A stretch of 64,000 nucleotides of DNA from Actomonas aquatica (GCF_019679435.2 NZ_CP139781.1:2418001-2482000); one strand, 5' to 3'; shown: positions 9,197 through 17,440, counted from the stretch's first letter. Made by a program: numbers and translations. Notes: generated from the sequence alone by a model not told the origin.

Positions 9197-10735
9197 TCAC
9201 TCCCACTCAATCGTGGCGGGCGGCTTCGAGCTGATGTCGAGCACCACACGCGAGACGTCACGAACCTCGTTGGTGATACGATTGGAAATGCGTTGCAGCA
9301 GATCATACGGGAGGCGGGTCCAGTCGGCGGTCATGGCGTCGATGGACTCCACCACGCGGACCGCAATCACCCAGGAATAGTTCCGCTCGTCACCGATGAC
9401 GCCGACGGATTTGACCGGCAGGAAAACGCAGAACGACTGCCACACCTTCCAATACCATTCGGTGGTCTTCATTTCCTCCATGAGGATGGCGTCGGCTTCC
9501 TTGAGCACGTCGAGCTTGGCTTTGGTGATTTCGCCCAGCACGCGCACGCCGAGACCCGGGCCCGGGAAGGGCTGGCGCCAAACCACCTCGCGGGGCAGAC
9601 CCAGCTCGGCGCCGACGGCGCGGACCTCGTCCTTGAAGAGTTCACGCAGCGGCTCGAGCAGCTTGAGCTTCATGCGCTCGGGCAGACCGCCGACATTGTG
9701 GTGGCTCTTGATCAAGGCCGCCGGGTTGTTGCCGATGGCGACCGACTCAATCACGTCCGGATAGAGCGTGCCCTGCGCGAGGAACTTGGCGTGGCCGATC
9801 GTTTTGAGCGACTTCTCGAAGACGTTGACGAAGGTATTGCCGATGATCTTGCGCTTCTGTTCGGGCTCTTCGACGCCCTTGAGGCGACGTAGGAAAAGCT
9901 TCGAAGCATCCACCACCCGCAGGTCGATGTGGAAGTGGTCGCCGTAGAGTTTCTCCACCGCCTCCCGCTCCCCTTTGCGCAGCAGACCATTGTCGACAAA
10001 AACGCAGGTAAGCTGCTTGCCGATGGCCTTGTGTATCAGCGCAGCCGCTACAGAGGAATCAACGCCGCCGGAGAGACCGAGAATGACGCGGGACTTGCCG
10101 ACCGTCTTGCGGATTTCCTCCACGGCATGGTCGATGTAATCCTTGGTCGTCCAATCCTGGGCCGCGCCGCAGACATTGAGCAGGTAGTTCCGGATCACAT
10201 CCACGCCACGCTCGGTGTGAAATACTTCGGGGTGAAATTGGATACCGTAGAAGTCGCGCTTGCGGTCCTCGATGACGGCGAAGGGCGAATTGTCCGTCGT
10301 GCCGATTGGCGCGAAACCCGGGGGCAGCTCGGTCACCTTGTCGCCATGGGAGTTCCACACACGGAGTTTGCGGGGCAGCTTGCGGAAGAGGCGGCCGGGC
10401 TTGGTGATGGAAAGGGTGCCATGGCCAAACTCGCGCTCTTTGCTCTTCGCGACCTTACCGCCGAGCATCTTGCCCATGAGCTGGAGGCCGTAACAGATGC
10501 CGAGCACGGGAACGCCGAGTTCAAACACCGCCTTGTCCGGCATCGGGGCGTCCTTCGCGAAAACACTGCTCGGACCACCGGAAAGGATCACGCCCACGAC
10601 GCCATCTTTCTTCAATTCCTCCGCCGAGGTCGTGTAGTGGTAGATCTTCGAGTAAACCTCGCACTCGCGAATGCGACGCGCGATGACCTGCGTGTATTGG
10701 GAACCGAAATCGAGGACGGCGATCGTCTGAGCCAT
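9197..10735 (-). CDS. guaA: GMP synthase (glutamine-hydrolysing)
   Basis: The two-domain GuaA (512 residues) converts XMP to GMP using ATP and glutamine. The amidotransferase domain (1-190) shows SGGPSSVF, nucleophile cysteine in [10 protein letters not shown] (about 82) and FHPEVFHT with the catalytic histidine and glutamate (about 168-170). The ATP-pyrophosphatase domain carries the [14 protein letters not shown]-loop (about 222). The C-terminal dimerisation domain ends [13 protein letters not shown], the canonical ending that binds XMP. Length and motif order are normal. Confidence 0.98.
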   Translation of the reverse strand: MAQTIAVLDFGSQYTQVIARRIRECEVYSKIYHYTTSAEELKKDGVVGVILSGGPSSVFAKDAPMPDKAVFELGVPVLGICYGLQLMGKMLGGKVAKSKEREFGHGTLSITKPGRLFRKLPRKLRVWNSHGDKVTELPPGFAPIGTTDNSPFAVIEDRKRDFYGIQFHPEVFHTERGVDVIRNYLLNVCGAAQDWTTKDYIDHAVEEIRKTVGKSRVILGLSGGVDSSVAAALIHKAIGKQLTCVFVDNGLLRKGEREAVEKLYGDHFHIDLRVVDASKLFLRRLKGVEEPEQKRKIIGNTFVNVFEKSLKTIGHAKFLAQGTLYPDVIESVAIGNNPAALIKSHHNVGGLPERMKLKLLEPLRELFKDEVRAVGAELGLPREVVWRQPFPGPGLGVRVLGEITKAKLDVLKEADAILMEEMKTTEWYWKVWQSFCVFLPVKSVGVIGDERNYSWVIAVRVVESIDAMTADWTRLPYDLLQRISNRITNEVRDVSRVVLDISSKPPATIEWE

Positions 10736-10826
10736 GGGGGAGCAAAAGCACCCGCAATGCCGGAATCAAGAGGCGATGCTTCTCCGCGACGTTTTCCTCT
10801 CGGACCCTTAATTATCGCGCCGGGTC

Positions 10827-11054
10827 TTAAAAACGCAGTCGGCCATTTAGGTGCCCACATCGCGGGCAATTGGCTTCATCCACCCTGCCCCGCGTGGTGT
10901 AAACATGCTCGCACCGCACGCAGTGGAAGATCGTCTTCCGTTTTTCCGCCTCAAATCGGGCGTGGTCCCGGCGATCATAATAGATCCATAGACCGAGAAA
11001 GAACGCCGCCAGTCCGAGACAGTAAATTACAGCGGCGGTGGTGAGATCGATCAT
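10827..11054 (-). CDS. Small membrane protein with C-terminal zinc ribbon
   Basis: A 75-residue protein with one N-terminal transmembrane segment (about residues 7-25, AAVIYCLGLAAFFLGLWIYY), a basic linker (DRRDHARFEAEKRK), and a four-cysteine ribbon: CVRC at about 45-48 and CPRC at about 63-66. The knuckles are 14 residues apart, typical of a rubredoxin-like or zinc-ribbon fold. It lies between guaA and rplQ but downstream of the rplQ terminator, so it should have its own promoter. The function is unknown; it could be a membrane-tethered zinc or iron sensor. Confidence 0.6.
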   Translation of the reverse strand: MIDLTTAAVIYCLGLAAFFLGLWIYYDRRDHARFEAEKRKTIFHCVRCEHVYTTRGRVDEANCPRCGHLNGRLRF

Positions 11055-11092
11055 GGCGCATCCAACGGTTTGGCATGCCCGTTGACGGGGAC

Positions 11093-11128
11093 AAAGAAAA
11101 ACGCCGACCGGGAAAACCGATCGGCGTT
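11093..11128 (-). terminator. Rho-independent terminator after rplQ
   Basis: On the minus strand AACGCCGA and TCGGCGTT form an 8-base stem, extended by inner CGG/CCG pairing, and are followed by a T-rich run. It lies 33 bases after the rplQ stop and closes the ribosomal super-cluster. Confidence 0.88.
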
Positions 11129-11160
11129 GAAAGTGGCGAGAGGCACGCAGGCCAATGGCC

Positions 11161-11682
11161 TTAGTCCTTCTTCTCTTCTTCAGTCGCGGGAGCCTCGGTG
11201 GCCTCGACTTCGGCAGCGGGGGCCTCTTCAGCGGCGGGAGCCGGAGCAGCTTCAGCCTTGGCCGGGGCGGCCTTCTTCTTCGGCTTCTTGTAACCCGGAT
11301 CGTCGGCCTTCACGAATTCGATCAGAGCCATCTCAGCCGCGTCGCCGATACGGGCGCCGAGCTTGTAGATGCGGGTGTAACCACCCGGACGGTTGAGGAA
11401 CTCGGAGACCTTGTCGTTGAAGAGCAGGTCAATGGCAGCCGTGTCGCGAACATCGCGCAGAGCGAGGCGCTTGAGGTGCAACTTGTCCTTGGCCTCGGTT
11501 TTGGCGTGAGCCTTCTTGGCCTTGGTGACGACCTTCTCAATGAAGGGACGGAGGGCCTTGGCCTTGGTCAGGGTGGTCTTGATGCGACCGTAGGTGATCA
11601 GGGACACGGACATGTTGGACAACATGGCCGCGCGGTGCTCGCGGGTGACGCCGAGGGACTGGCGATGAACTTTGTGACGCAT
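11161..11682 (-). CDS. rplQ: Large-subunit ribosomal protein L17 with acidic C-terminal tail
   Basis: L17 of 173 residues, against about 127 in E. coli. The core (1-125) begins MRHKVHRQSLGVTREHRAAMLSN and contains the family's ITYGRIKTTLTKAK segment. The last 40 or so residues are an Ala/Glu/Pro-rich low-complexity tail ending ATEEEKKD, absent from the E. coli protein. The gene is the last of the alpha operon, 209 bases after rpoA, with an inverted repeat element between them and a terminator after it. Confidence 0.96.
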   Translation of the reverse strand: MRHKVHRQSLGVTREHRAAMLSNMSVSLITYGRIKTTLTKAKALRPFIEKVVTKAKKAHAKTEAKDKLHLKRLALRDVRDTAAIDLLFNDKVSEFLNRPGGYTRIYKLGARIGDAAEMALIEFVKADDPGYKKPKKKAAPAKAEAAPAPAAEEAPAAEVEATEAPATEEEKKD

Positions 11683-11773
11683 TGTGGTGTGTGTTTTTGG
11701 TGTGTGGTGGTCTCCGATCGGCTACCGGGCTGCAGCGTTGGGCGGCACGGCGGCGCGAAGACCGGGAGGGGAG

Positions 11774-11868
11774 AAAATCCTAAATCCTAATGACTAAATC
11801 CTAAACAGAACTGCGACGGGATCGTTGCTACCTCTGTTAGGATTTTGAAATTTGGGATTTAGGATTTA
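11774..11868. repeat. Inverted array of heptamer tandem repeats (rpoA-rplQ gap)
   Basis: The left arm (11774-11808) contains AAATCCT units repeated about every seven bases. The right arm (11833-11868) is the approximate reverse complement with the same units. The loop of about 24 bases is GC-rich. The element is much more AT-rich than its surroundings and lies within the transcribed spacer between rpoA and rplQ. It resembles the elements at 5151-5239 and 12901-12978 in design but not in exact sequence. Confidence 0.75.
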
Positions 11869-11889
11869 CCGGGCGTAAAACCGCCCGGT
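11868..11889. promoter_or_regulatory. Strong hairpin abutting the rpoA stop codon
   Basis: An 8-base perfect stem (ACCGGGCG with CGCCCGGT, 6-base loop) ends three bases beyond the rpoA stop. On the rpoA strand no T-run follows it. Read on the plus strand it is followed by TTTTT, so it would terminate antisense rather than sense transcription, or else act as an mRNA stability hairpin. Confidence 0.55.
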
Positions 11890-11891
11890 TT

Positions 11892-12896
11892 TTAGATTTC
11901 CTTCTTCGAGTCGAGGAGGCGCTCGTCGAACTTCATGCCGAGCGAAAGGCCGAGGGCCTCGAGCTTCTCTTTGATCTCGTTGAGCGACTTCTTACCGAAG
12001 TTGCGATACTTGAGCATCTCCTGCTCGGTCTTCATGGCGAGTTCGCCGACCGTGGTGATGTTCGCGTTGTTCAAGCAGTTGGCCGCACGAACGGAGAGTT
12101 CGATTTCGTTGACCGACATGTTGAGGAGCTTGCGGAGCTTGTTCTGCTCTTCGCTGACCTCGGACTGCTGGTTGTCGAACTCGTAGGTCTCCTCGGACAC
12201 GCGATCGAAAACGTCGAGGTGGTGCTTGAGGATCGAGCCGGCTTGCTTGAGGGCGTCGTCCGGGGTGATGCGACCGTCGGTCCAGACCTCGAGGATGAGC
12301 TTGTCGTAGTCGGTGATCTGACCCACGCGGGTGTTCTCAACGGCATACTTGACGAGCTTCACCGGGGAGAAGAGCGAGTCGATCGGGATGACACCGATGG
12401 CTTGATCTTCCTTCTTGTTGAGCTCGCCCGGGCAATAGCCGCGACCGGTCTTCACCGTGATCTCGGCTTCGAAAGGCTGGGCCTTGTCGATGGTGCAGAT
12501 GACCTGCTCCGGATTGACGATGGTGATGTTGGCGTCGGCTTGGATGTCGGCCGCGGTGACGGGGCCTTCGCGGTCAACCTTGATGCCGAGCACCACTTCG
12601 TCGCGGTTGGCGGTCGAAACGATGAGCACCTTCTTGAGGTTGAGCACGATATCGGTGACGTCCTCGACGATGCCGTCGACGCTCTGGAACTCGTGGTTCA
12701 CGCCTTCGATCTTGATGGAGGCGATGGCAGCACCCTCGATGGAGGACAGCAGCACGCGACGCAGGGAGTTACCGATGGTGTGACCGTAACCGGCCTCGAA
12801 AGGCTCGGCGATGAACTTGCCGTAGGTGGCGGTGGAGCCTTCCTCCACCTTCGTGAGCTTGTTGGGGAGTTCGAACTTACCGAGGCGTTTTGGCAT
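11892..12896 (-). CDS. rpoA: RNA polymerase alpha subunit
   Basis: The 334-residue alpha subunit nucleates polymerase assembly and contacts UP elements and activators. The N-terminal domain (1-240) has GHTIGNSLRRVLLSS (about 37-51), a conserved dimerisation region, and the EGVNHEF loop. A linker leads to the C-terminal domain (about 255-325) with ELSVRAANCLNNANITTVGELA and a GKKSLNEIKEKL helix-hairpin-helix. Length is close to the usual 329. It lies between rpsD and rplQ as in most bacteria, flanked on both sides by inverted-repeat elements. Confidence 0.98.
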   Translation of the reverse strand: MPKRLGKFELPNKLTKVEEGSTATYGKFIAEPFEAGYGHTIGNSLRRVLLSSIEGAAIASIKIEGVNHEFQSVDGIVEDVTDIVLNLKKVLIVSTANRDEVVLGIKVDREGPVTAADIQADANITIVNPEQVICTIDKAQPFEAEITVKTGRGYCPGELNKKEDQAIGVIPIDSLFSPVKLVKYAVENTRVGQITDYDKLILEVWTDGRITPDDALKQAGSILKHHLDVFDRVSEETYEFDNQQSEVSEEQNKLRKLLNMSVNEIELSVRAANCLNNANITTVGELAMKTEQEMLKYRNFGKKSLNEIKEKLEALGLSLGMKFDERLLDSKKEI

Positions 12897-12900
12897 GGTG

Positions 12901-12978
12901 ATTAAGAGATTAAGTCAAAAGGTTAAGTTTAAGGAGGAGGACGTTGAGGTCTTCAACGTCAACTTCCCTCTTAAACTC
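12901..12978. repeat. Inverted repeat with TTAAG units (rpsD-rpoA gap)
   Basis: A perfect 8-base stem (GACGTTGA 12940-12947 with TCAACGTC 12953-12960, 5-base loop) sits inside an outer pair (AAGTTTAAG near 12925-12933 with CTTAAACTC 12970-12978). The left side (12902-12933) carries repeated GATTAAG/TTAAG words at 7-8 base spacing. It belongs to the same design class as the two other AT-rich intergenic repeats. Confidence 0.65.
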
Positions 12979-12993
12979 GGCAATTAGCGCCAA

Positions 12994-13605
12994 TCAGAAG
13001 CGAGAGTAGAACTCAACGATCAGCTGCTCGTTGATGTCCTGGGTCATCTCTTCGCGGGTGGGCAGACGGTTCACGACGCCGGTGTAGGTCTCTTGGTTGA
13101 GCGTGAGCCAACCGGGGACGTTGCGGGCGCGGGTCTCTTCGAGATTGCGGGTCGCGATCTGACGGGAGGTCGGGGTGTCCTTGATCATCACCTCGTCGCC
13201 AGCGACGACGGTGTAGGAGGAGATGTCGACCTTCTTGCCGTTCACGCGGACGTGACCGTGGTTGACCAGCTGACGAGCAGCGGCGCGGGTCTTGGCGAAG
13301 CCGAGGGAGTAAACCGTGCTGTCGAGACGGGTCTCGAGGAGCTGGAGGAAGCGCTCACCGGTAACGCCCTTTTCGTTCTTGGCCTTCTCAAAGGTGCGGC
13401 GGAACTGACGCTCGAGGAGGCCGTAGACGTAACGCAGCTTCTGCTTCTCATCGAGGCCGATGGCGTATTCCGACTTCTTGCGGCGCAGACGGGGGCCGTG
13501 CTGGCCGGGCGGATACGAGCGCTTCTCGTAAGCCTTGGTGGCGCCAAACAGCGGCTGGCCGAAGCGGCGGCTGAGGCGAGTGGTGGGTCCGATGTAACGA
13601 GCCAT
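12994..13605 (-). CDS. rpsD: Small-subunit ribosomal protein S4
   Basis: S4 of 203 residues, a primary 16S rRNA binder that starts assembly of the 30S body. The N-terminal domain begins MARYIGPTTRLSRRFG and lacks the CxxC zinc pairs of the C+ form, so this is the zinc-free paralogue type. The S4 RNA-binding domain is present at about 93-155 (RLDSTVYSLGFAKTRAAARQ, then HGHVRVNGKKVDI). It ends INEQLIVEFYSRF as is common. Located between rpsK and rpoA. Confidence 0.98.
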   Translation of the reverse strand: MARYIGPTTRLSRRFGQPLFGATKAYEKRSYPPGQHGPRLRRKKSEYAIGLDEKQKLRYVYGLLERQFRRTFEKAKNEKGVTGERFLQLLETRLDSTVYSLGFAKTRAAARQLVNHGHVRVNGKKVDISSYTVVAGDEVMIKDTPTSRQIATRNLEETRARNVPGWLTLNQETYTGVVNRLPTREEMTQDINEQLIVEFYSRF

Positions 13606-13652
13606 GGGAGGTGATCCTTGTTTTTAAATAAGTTGGATTGCGCGGGCTCGCA

Positions 13653-14204
13653 TTAGACGCGGCGACGCTTGCGGGGGCGGCAGCCGTTGTGCGGGACCGG
13701 GGTGACATCGATGATCGAAGTCACCTCGAGGCCGATGGCCTGGATGGCGCGGACGGCGGAGTCACGACCGAGGCCGGGACCAGACACCTTGATCACGACG
13801 TCCTTGAGGCCGTGGGCCATGGCGGCGCGGGCGGCATCTTGAGCGACGATCTGGGCGGCGTAGGCGGTGGACTTGCGGGAACCGCGGAAGTTGCACTTGC
13901 CGGCGCTGGACCAGGAGATGACGGCGCCCTTCGGATCGGTGATCGAAACGATGGTGTTGTTGAACGAGGCGAGGACGGAAACGATACCCGAAGAAATGTT
14001 CTTCGAGCCTTTGGCCTTGCGGATCTTCACCGCGCCGAGCTCCTCCTTCAGGAGGTCTTCAGCGGTGGGCTGCTTGGGCACGCCACCAACCAACTCGACC
14101 TTCTTCTCGGCCGGGGCATCGGTGGCCTCAACCGGAGCGGCACCCTCGGGGGCGGCGGCGGCAGGCTTGGTTTCGTTCTCAGGAGTGGGCTTCTCTTCGG
14201 CCAT
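13653..14204 (-). CDS. rpsK: Small-subunit ribosomal protein S11 with N-terminal extension
   Basis: The core S11 (about residues 65-183, from [20 protein letters not shown] to [13 protein letters not shown]) is standard and forms part of the platform near the mRNA exit channel. It is preceded by about 60 extra residues rich in Ala, Glu and Pro ([19 protein letters not shown] and onward). The ATG at 14204 has the expected 18-base spacing from rpsM, and no other ATG lies closer to the core, so the extension is probably translated. Total 183 residues against about 129 usually. Confidence 0.95.
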   Translation of the reverse strand: MAEEKPTPENETKPAAAAPEGAAPVEATDAPAEKKVELVGGVPKQPTAEDLLKEELGAVKIRKAKGSKNISSGIVSVLASFNNTIVSITDPKGAVISWSSAGKCNFRGSRKSTAYAAQIVAQDAARAAMAHGLKDVVIKVSGPGLGRDSAVRAIQAIGLEVTSIIDVTPVPHNGCRPRKRRRV

Positions 14205-14222
14205 GACGGGAAAGGGAATGGG

Positions 14223-14594
14223 TTATTTCTTGGTGACACCAACGGTGCGACGCGGGCCCTTGCGGGTGCGGCTGTTGGTCTTGGTGCGTTGACCGCGAAC
14301 CGGGAGGCTGCGGCGGTGACGGAGACCACGGTAGCAACCGATGGCCTGGAGGCGCTTCAGGTTGCCGGTGATTTCACGGCGGAGGTCACCTTCGACCACC
14401 CATTTGTGTTCGGTGATGACGTTGAGGATCTGATTGAGCTGTTCCTCATTCAGGTCGTTCGCACGCATGTCCGGATCGAGTCCGGTTTCCTGCACGATCT
14501 GATCGGCCCGCTGCGGACCGATGCCATAAATGTAGCGAAGCGCGTAGTTGAGCTTTTTCTTCGCCGGGATGTCGACGCCAAGGAGACGAGGCAT
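14223..14594 (-). CDS. rpsM: Small-subunit ribosomal protein S13
   Basis: S13 of 123 residues, located in the head of the 30S subunit and contacting 23S rRNA and L5. It begins [21 protein letters not shown], has the helix-two-turn-helix [13 protein letters not shown] and ends with the basic [20 protein letters not shown] tail that reaches the tRNA sites. It lies 54 bases after map. The rpmJ (L36) gene commonly found just before rpsM is absent. Confidence 0.98.
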   Translation of the reverse strand: MPRLLGVDIPAKKKLNYALRYIYGIGPQRADQIVQETGLDPDMRANDLNEEQLNQILNVITEHKWVVEGDLRREITGNLKRLQAIGCYRGLRHRRSLPVRGQRTKTNSRTRKGPRRTVGVTKK

Positions 14595-14648
14595 AGTGGA
14601 AGGTGTTGGGTGTTTAAGGGAAGGTTAGTTGGTAAAAACGGGAAGGGA

Positions 14649-15452
14649 TCACGCGGTCAGTGCGTGAACCGTGGGAGACGAATCAAGGCGCGGAATCGTG
14701 AGGACCTCGGGGCCTTGTTCGGTGGTGAGCACGGTGTGTTCGAAATGCGCGGAGTCGGAGTTATCGACGGTCGTGATCGTCCAGCCATCGCGCAGGGTTT
14801 TCGTCCGCCAATTGCCGACGTTGACCATCGGTTCGATAGCCAGAGTCATGCCCGGACGGATAATCTCTCCCTTACCACGGCGGCCGAAGTTGGGGATCTG
14901 CGGTTCCTCGTGCATCGAGGCCCCTACCCCATGGCCGACCATGTCGCGCACCACACTGAAACCATTACGTTCCACGTGGGTTTGCACTGCATGCGAAATG
15001 TCGCCGATGCGGTTGCCGACCGTAGCTTGGGCGATACCCAAGCGGAGGGCTTCTTCGGTGACCCGCAGCAGTTTTTGCTTAGCGGATGAGATGGTGCCGA
15101 CCGGCACGGTGATGGCGTTGTCGCCGATGTATCCATCGACTTCCAACACTACGTCGAGGGCGATGATGTCGCCGTCGGAGAGGACCCGTTTCATGCTACC
15201 GATGCCGTGAACCACCTCCTCGTTAACGGAGAGGCAGGTGTAGGCGGGGAATCGGCGGGAGCCGATTTGGTAGCCGTAACAGGCGCTGCGGGCACCGAGC
15301 TTTTGCATTAGCTCGCGGCCAATTTGATCCAAGTCGTAGGTAGTGATCCCAGGCGCGACGTGCTCTCTAAGCGTATAGAGCACGGTCGCGGCAATCGCAC
15401 TGGCTTCGCGCATCTTCGTGATGGCTGCAGAGTTCTTAATCGGAATGGCCAT
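14649..15452 (-). CDS. map: Methionine aminopeptidase, type I
   Basis: The 267-residue Map removes the initiator methionine from nascent proteins. All five metal ligands are visible: aspartates in ALDVVLEVDGYIGDNAIT, histidine in MVGHGVGASMHEEP, glutamate in LAIEPMV and glutamate in LTTEQGPEVLT. The substrate-side histidine is in NEEVVHGIG. There is no N-terminal SH3 or zinc-finger extension (type Ia). The start ATG overlaps the stop codon of the adenylate kinase relic by one base (TGATG), indicating translational coupling. Confidence 0.97.
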   Translation of the reverse strand: MAIPIKNSAAITKMREASAIAATVLYTLREHVAPGITTYDLDQIGRELMQKLGARSACYGYQIGSRRFPAYTCLSVNEEVVHGIGSMKRVLSDGDIIALDVVLEVDGYIGDNAITVPVGTISSAKQKLLRVTEEALRLGIAQATVGNRIGDISHAVQTHVERNGFSVVRDMVGHGVGASMHEEPQIPNFGRRGKGEIIRPGMTLAIEPMVNVGNWRTKTLRDGWTITTVDNSDSAHFEHTVLTTEQGPEVLTIPRLDSSPTVHALTA

Positions 15453-15919
15453 CAGACGGCGAGGAGTTGGTCGGCCACGAAAACGTCGTAACCTTGAGTG
15501 CGATAATGATCGACGACGACGGAGTCAGCCGCATCACCGACAGCGCAGGCGCTGAGGGACATGCCGCGAGACTCGAACCATTCGTCGAATACTTTTGCTT
15601 GGAGCAACGTAGCCGGGAAGTCCGTAAGGACGAAGCCCGCATCGGGTTTGCGCGCCCAAAACCAACGACGCATGACGCCGAAGATAACTTGGTCTGGAAT
15701 CGGAAGACCCTTTTCCAGTGCACGCTCGGCGGCTTGGCCGGCGGGCGTGCGGCGCGAAATCTCCTGTCGTATCATTTCAACAGAAGAGACGTGCTCAAAA
15801 TTCAAAGAACGGGATCGTTCAGCCAAGGCTGACGAGATGGATCCAAGGATCAGAACCTTGGCCTTGGCGGGCATACCGCCAAGCGAAAGGGGGCAGAACG
15901 TGGAGACCGCCGTGGCCAA
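15452..15919 (-). CDS. Degenerate adenylate kinase-like protein (P-loop and LID lost)
   Basis: An intact 155-residue ORF (140 if started at the ATG at 15874) occupying the place of adk between secY and map. Similarity to adenylate kinase is visible in the NMP-binding half: VSSVEMIRQEI resembles STGDMLR, then TPAGQAAERALEKGLPIPDQVIFG, and GFVLTDFPATLLQAKVFDEW against the usual GFLLDGFPRTxxQA. The Walker A motif is missing (VLILGSISSALAERS instead of GPPGSGKGT), the key arginine of FPRT is alanine, and the LID with its C-terminal arginines is gone. It cannot be an ordinary kinase. The reading frame is open and coupled to map, so it is probably expressed. Confidence 0.7.
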   Translation of the reverse strand: MATAVSTFCPLSLGGMPAKAKVLILGSISSALAERSRSLNFEHVSSVEMIRQEISRRTPAGQAAERALEKGLPIPDQVIFGVMRRWFWARKPDAGFVLTDFPATLLQAKVFDEWFESRGMSLSACAVGDAADSVVVDHYRTQGYDVFVADQLLAV

Positions 15920-15934
15920 AGTAAAGGGTTATTT

Positions 15935-17440
15935 TTACCCGCCAAACTGGCGCCACAGCCAGATGGCCAAACCGAAGGCGAGCATGCCACCCATGAAGGC
16001 AGTGAGCTTGTAAACCGCGTCGGCGCTGGCGGCATCGCCCAGCGCCCCCTGACGGGTTTGCGAAGCGGAGCGAGCGCGCACGCGACCCTTCTTGAGGAAG
16101 CCATCATAATGACGCTGCAGCAGGAAGGTCTCAATCTGGCGCATGGTGTCGAGCACCACACCCACCGTGATCAGCATACCGGTGCCACCGAAGAAGATCG
16201 CGATACGTTGCGGGACATTAAGCTCGAAGAGCAGAACGTCCGGCAGGACGGCGATGATCGTCAGGAAGATCGCGCCAGCCAAAGTGAGGCGGGTCATGAT
16301 GAAGTCCAAGAATTTGGCTGTCGGTTCACCGGGACGGACGCCCGGGATGTAACCGCCATACTTCTTGAGATCATCGGCGATCTGGATCGGTTTAAACATC
16401 ACCGACACCCAGAAGTAGCTGAAGAACAGGATCAGGAATCCAAAGCCGACGTAGTAGACCCAGTGGCCGCGCAAAAGGTTATTGGCGAATTCGACCAAGA
16501 AGTCCCAACCGATCGCGGCGCCGAGCTGCGACATGATCTGTTGCGGGAACATCAGAATCGCACTGGCAAAAATCACCGGCATGACACCCGAGTAGTTCAC
16601 CTTGAGCGGCATAAAGGAGCTTTGGCCACCCATGACCTTATTGCCGACCACACGCTTGGCGTATTGCACCGGGATCTTCCGTTGGCCCTGCACCACCATG
16701 ATGATGCCCATCGTAACGGCGATAAAGAGACCGAACATCACGAGTCCCTGCGGCAGGCCGAGCGTTTGCACTCCCACCGGAGCGAAGAAGAGCTGCCACG
16801 TCGCCTGAGCGGCCCCGGGGATATCCGCCAAAATACCGATGGTGATGAGGAGGGAGACACCGTTGCCGATGCCGCGCTGCGTGATCTGCTCACCGAGCCA
16901 CATGAGGAGCATCGTGCCGGCCGTCATGATGACCACAGACGTGATGAGGAACCACGCCTTGCTCACGATGACGATGTCACCGTAGGCCGCGACATCATAG
17001 CCGCTGAAAAGGCGAGCTGGATTCTCTAGCGCCAGAATAAGCAGCGTGCCCTGCACCAAACAGATCAACACCGTCGCATAACGCGTGTATTGCGTGAGCT
17101 TCTGACGGCCCACGTCCCCTTCCTGCTGCAGGCGGCTCAAGGCCGGCACCACGGCCGTCATGAGCTGGAAAATGATCGATGCGCTGATGTAGGGCATGAT
17201 GCCCAACGCGCCGATCGCGCCCTGCACCAGAGCTCCACCCGTGAACATGTTGTAGAGCCCAACGAGGGCACCGGAACCAGCAGCCGTCTGGTCGGCGAAG
17301 AACGCCTTCAGCGGTGCGGGGTCCAAGCCCGGCAGCGGCACGACCGCCGCCACGCGGGCGACGAACAGCAACGACAGCGTATAGAAGATCCGTTGACGGA
17401 GCTCAGGAATCTTCAGCGAGTTCGTAAAGGCAGAGAGCAC
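15935..17440 (-). CDS. secY: Preprotein translocase subunit SecY
   Basis: SecY is the channel of the Sec translocon in the inner membrane. It begins with a short cytosolic helix (KIPELRQRIFYTLSLLFVARV) and has ten hydrophobic segments. Familiar motifs include VPLPGLD, GIMPYISASIIFQL, the QRGIGNGVSLLITIGI loop and the FGGTGMLITVGVVLDTMRQIE stretch of TM10. At 501 residues it is longer than the usual 435-445. The excess lies mainly in the TM1-TM2 loop, the region around residues 150-170 and the C-terminal tail, which carries an extra hydrophobic stretch (YKLTAFMGGMLAFGLAIWLW). Confidence 0.97.
   Translation of the reverse strand: MLSAFTNSLKIPELRQRIFYTLSLLFVARVAAVVPLPGLDPAPLKAFFADQTAAGSGALVGLYNMFTGGALVQGAIGALGIMPYISASIIFQLMTAVVPALSRLQQEGDVGRQKLTQYTRYATVLICLVQGTLLILALENPARLFSGYDVAAYGDIVIVSKAWFLITSVVIMTAGTMLLMWLGEQITQRGIGNGVSLLITIGILADIPGAAQATWQLFFAPVGVQTLGLPQGLVMFGLFIAVTMGIIMVVQGQRKIPVQYAKRVVGNKVMGGQSSFMPLKVNYSGVMPVIFASAILMFPQQIMSQLGAAIGWDFLVEFANNLLRGHWVYYVGFGFLILFFSYFWVSVMFKPIQIADDLKKYGGYIPGVRPGEPTAKFLDFIMTRLTLAGAIFLTIIAVLPDVLLFELNVPQRIAIFFGGTGMLITVGVVLDTMRQIETFLLQRHYDGFLKKGRVRARSASQTRQGALGDAASADAVYKLTAFMGGMLAFGLAIWLWRQFGG

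Noticed and set aside
10736-10826. Possible purine riboswitch before guaA
   Set aside because: The short leader does not show the paired stems or the conserved loop residues of a purine aptamer.
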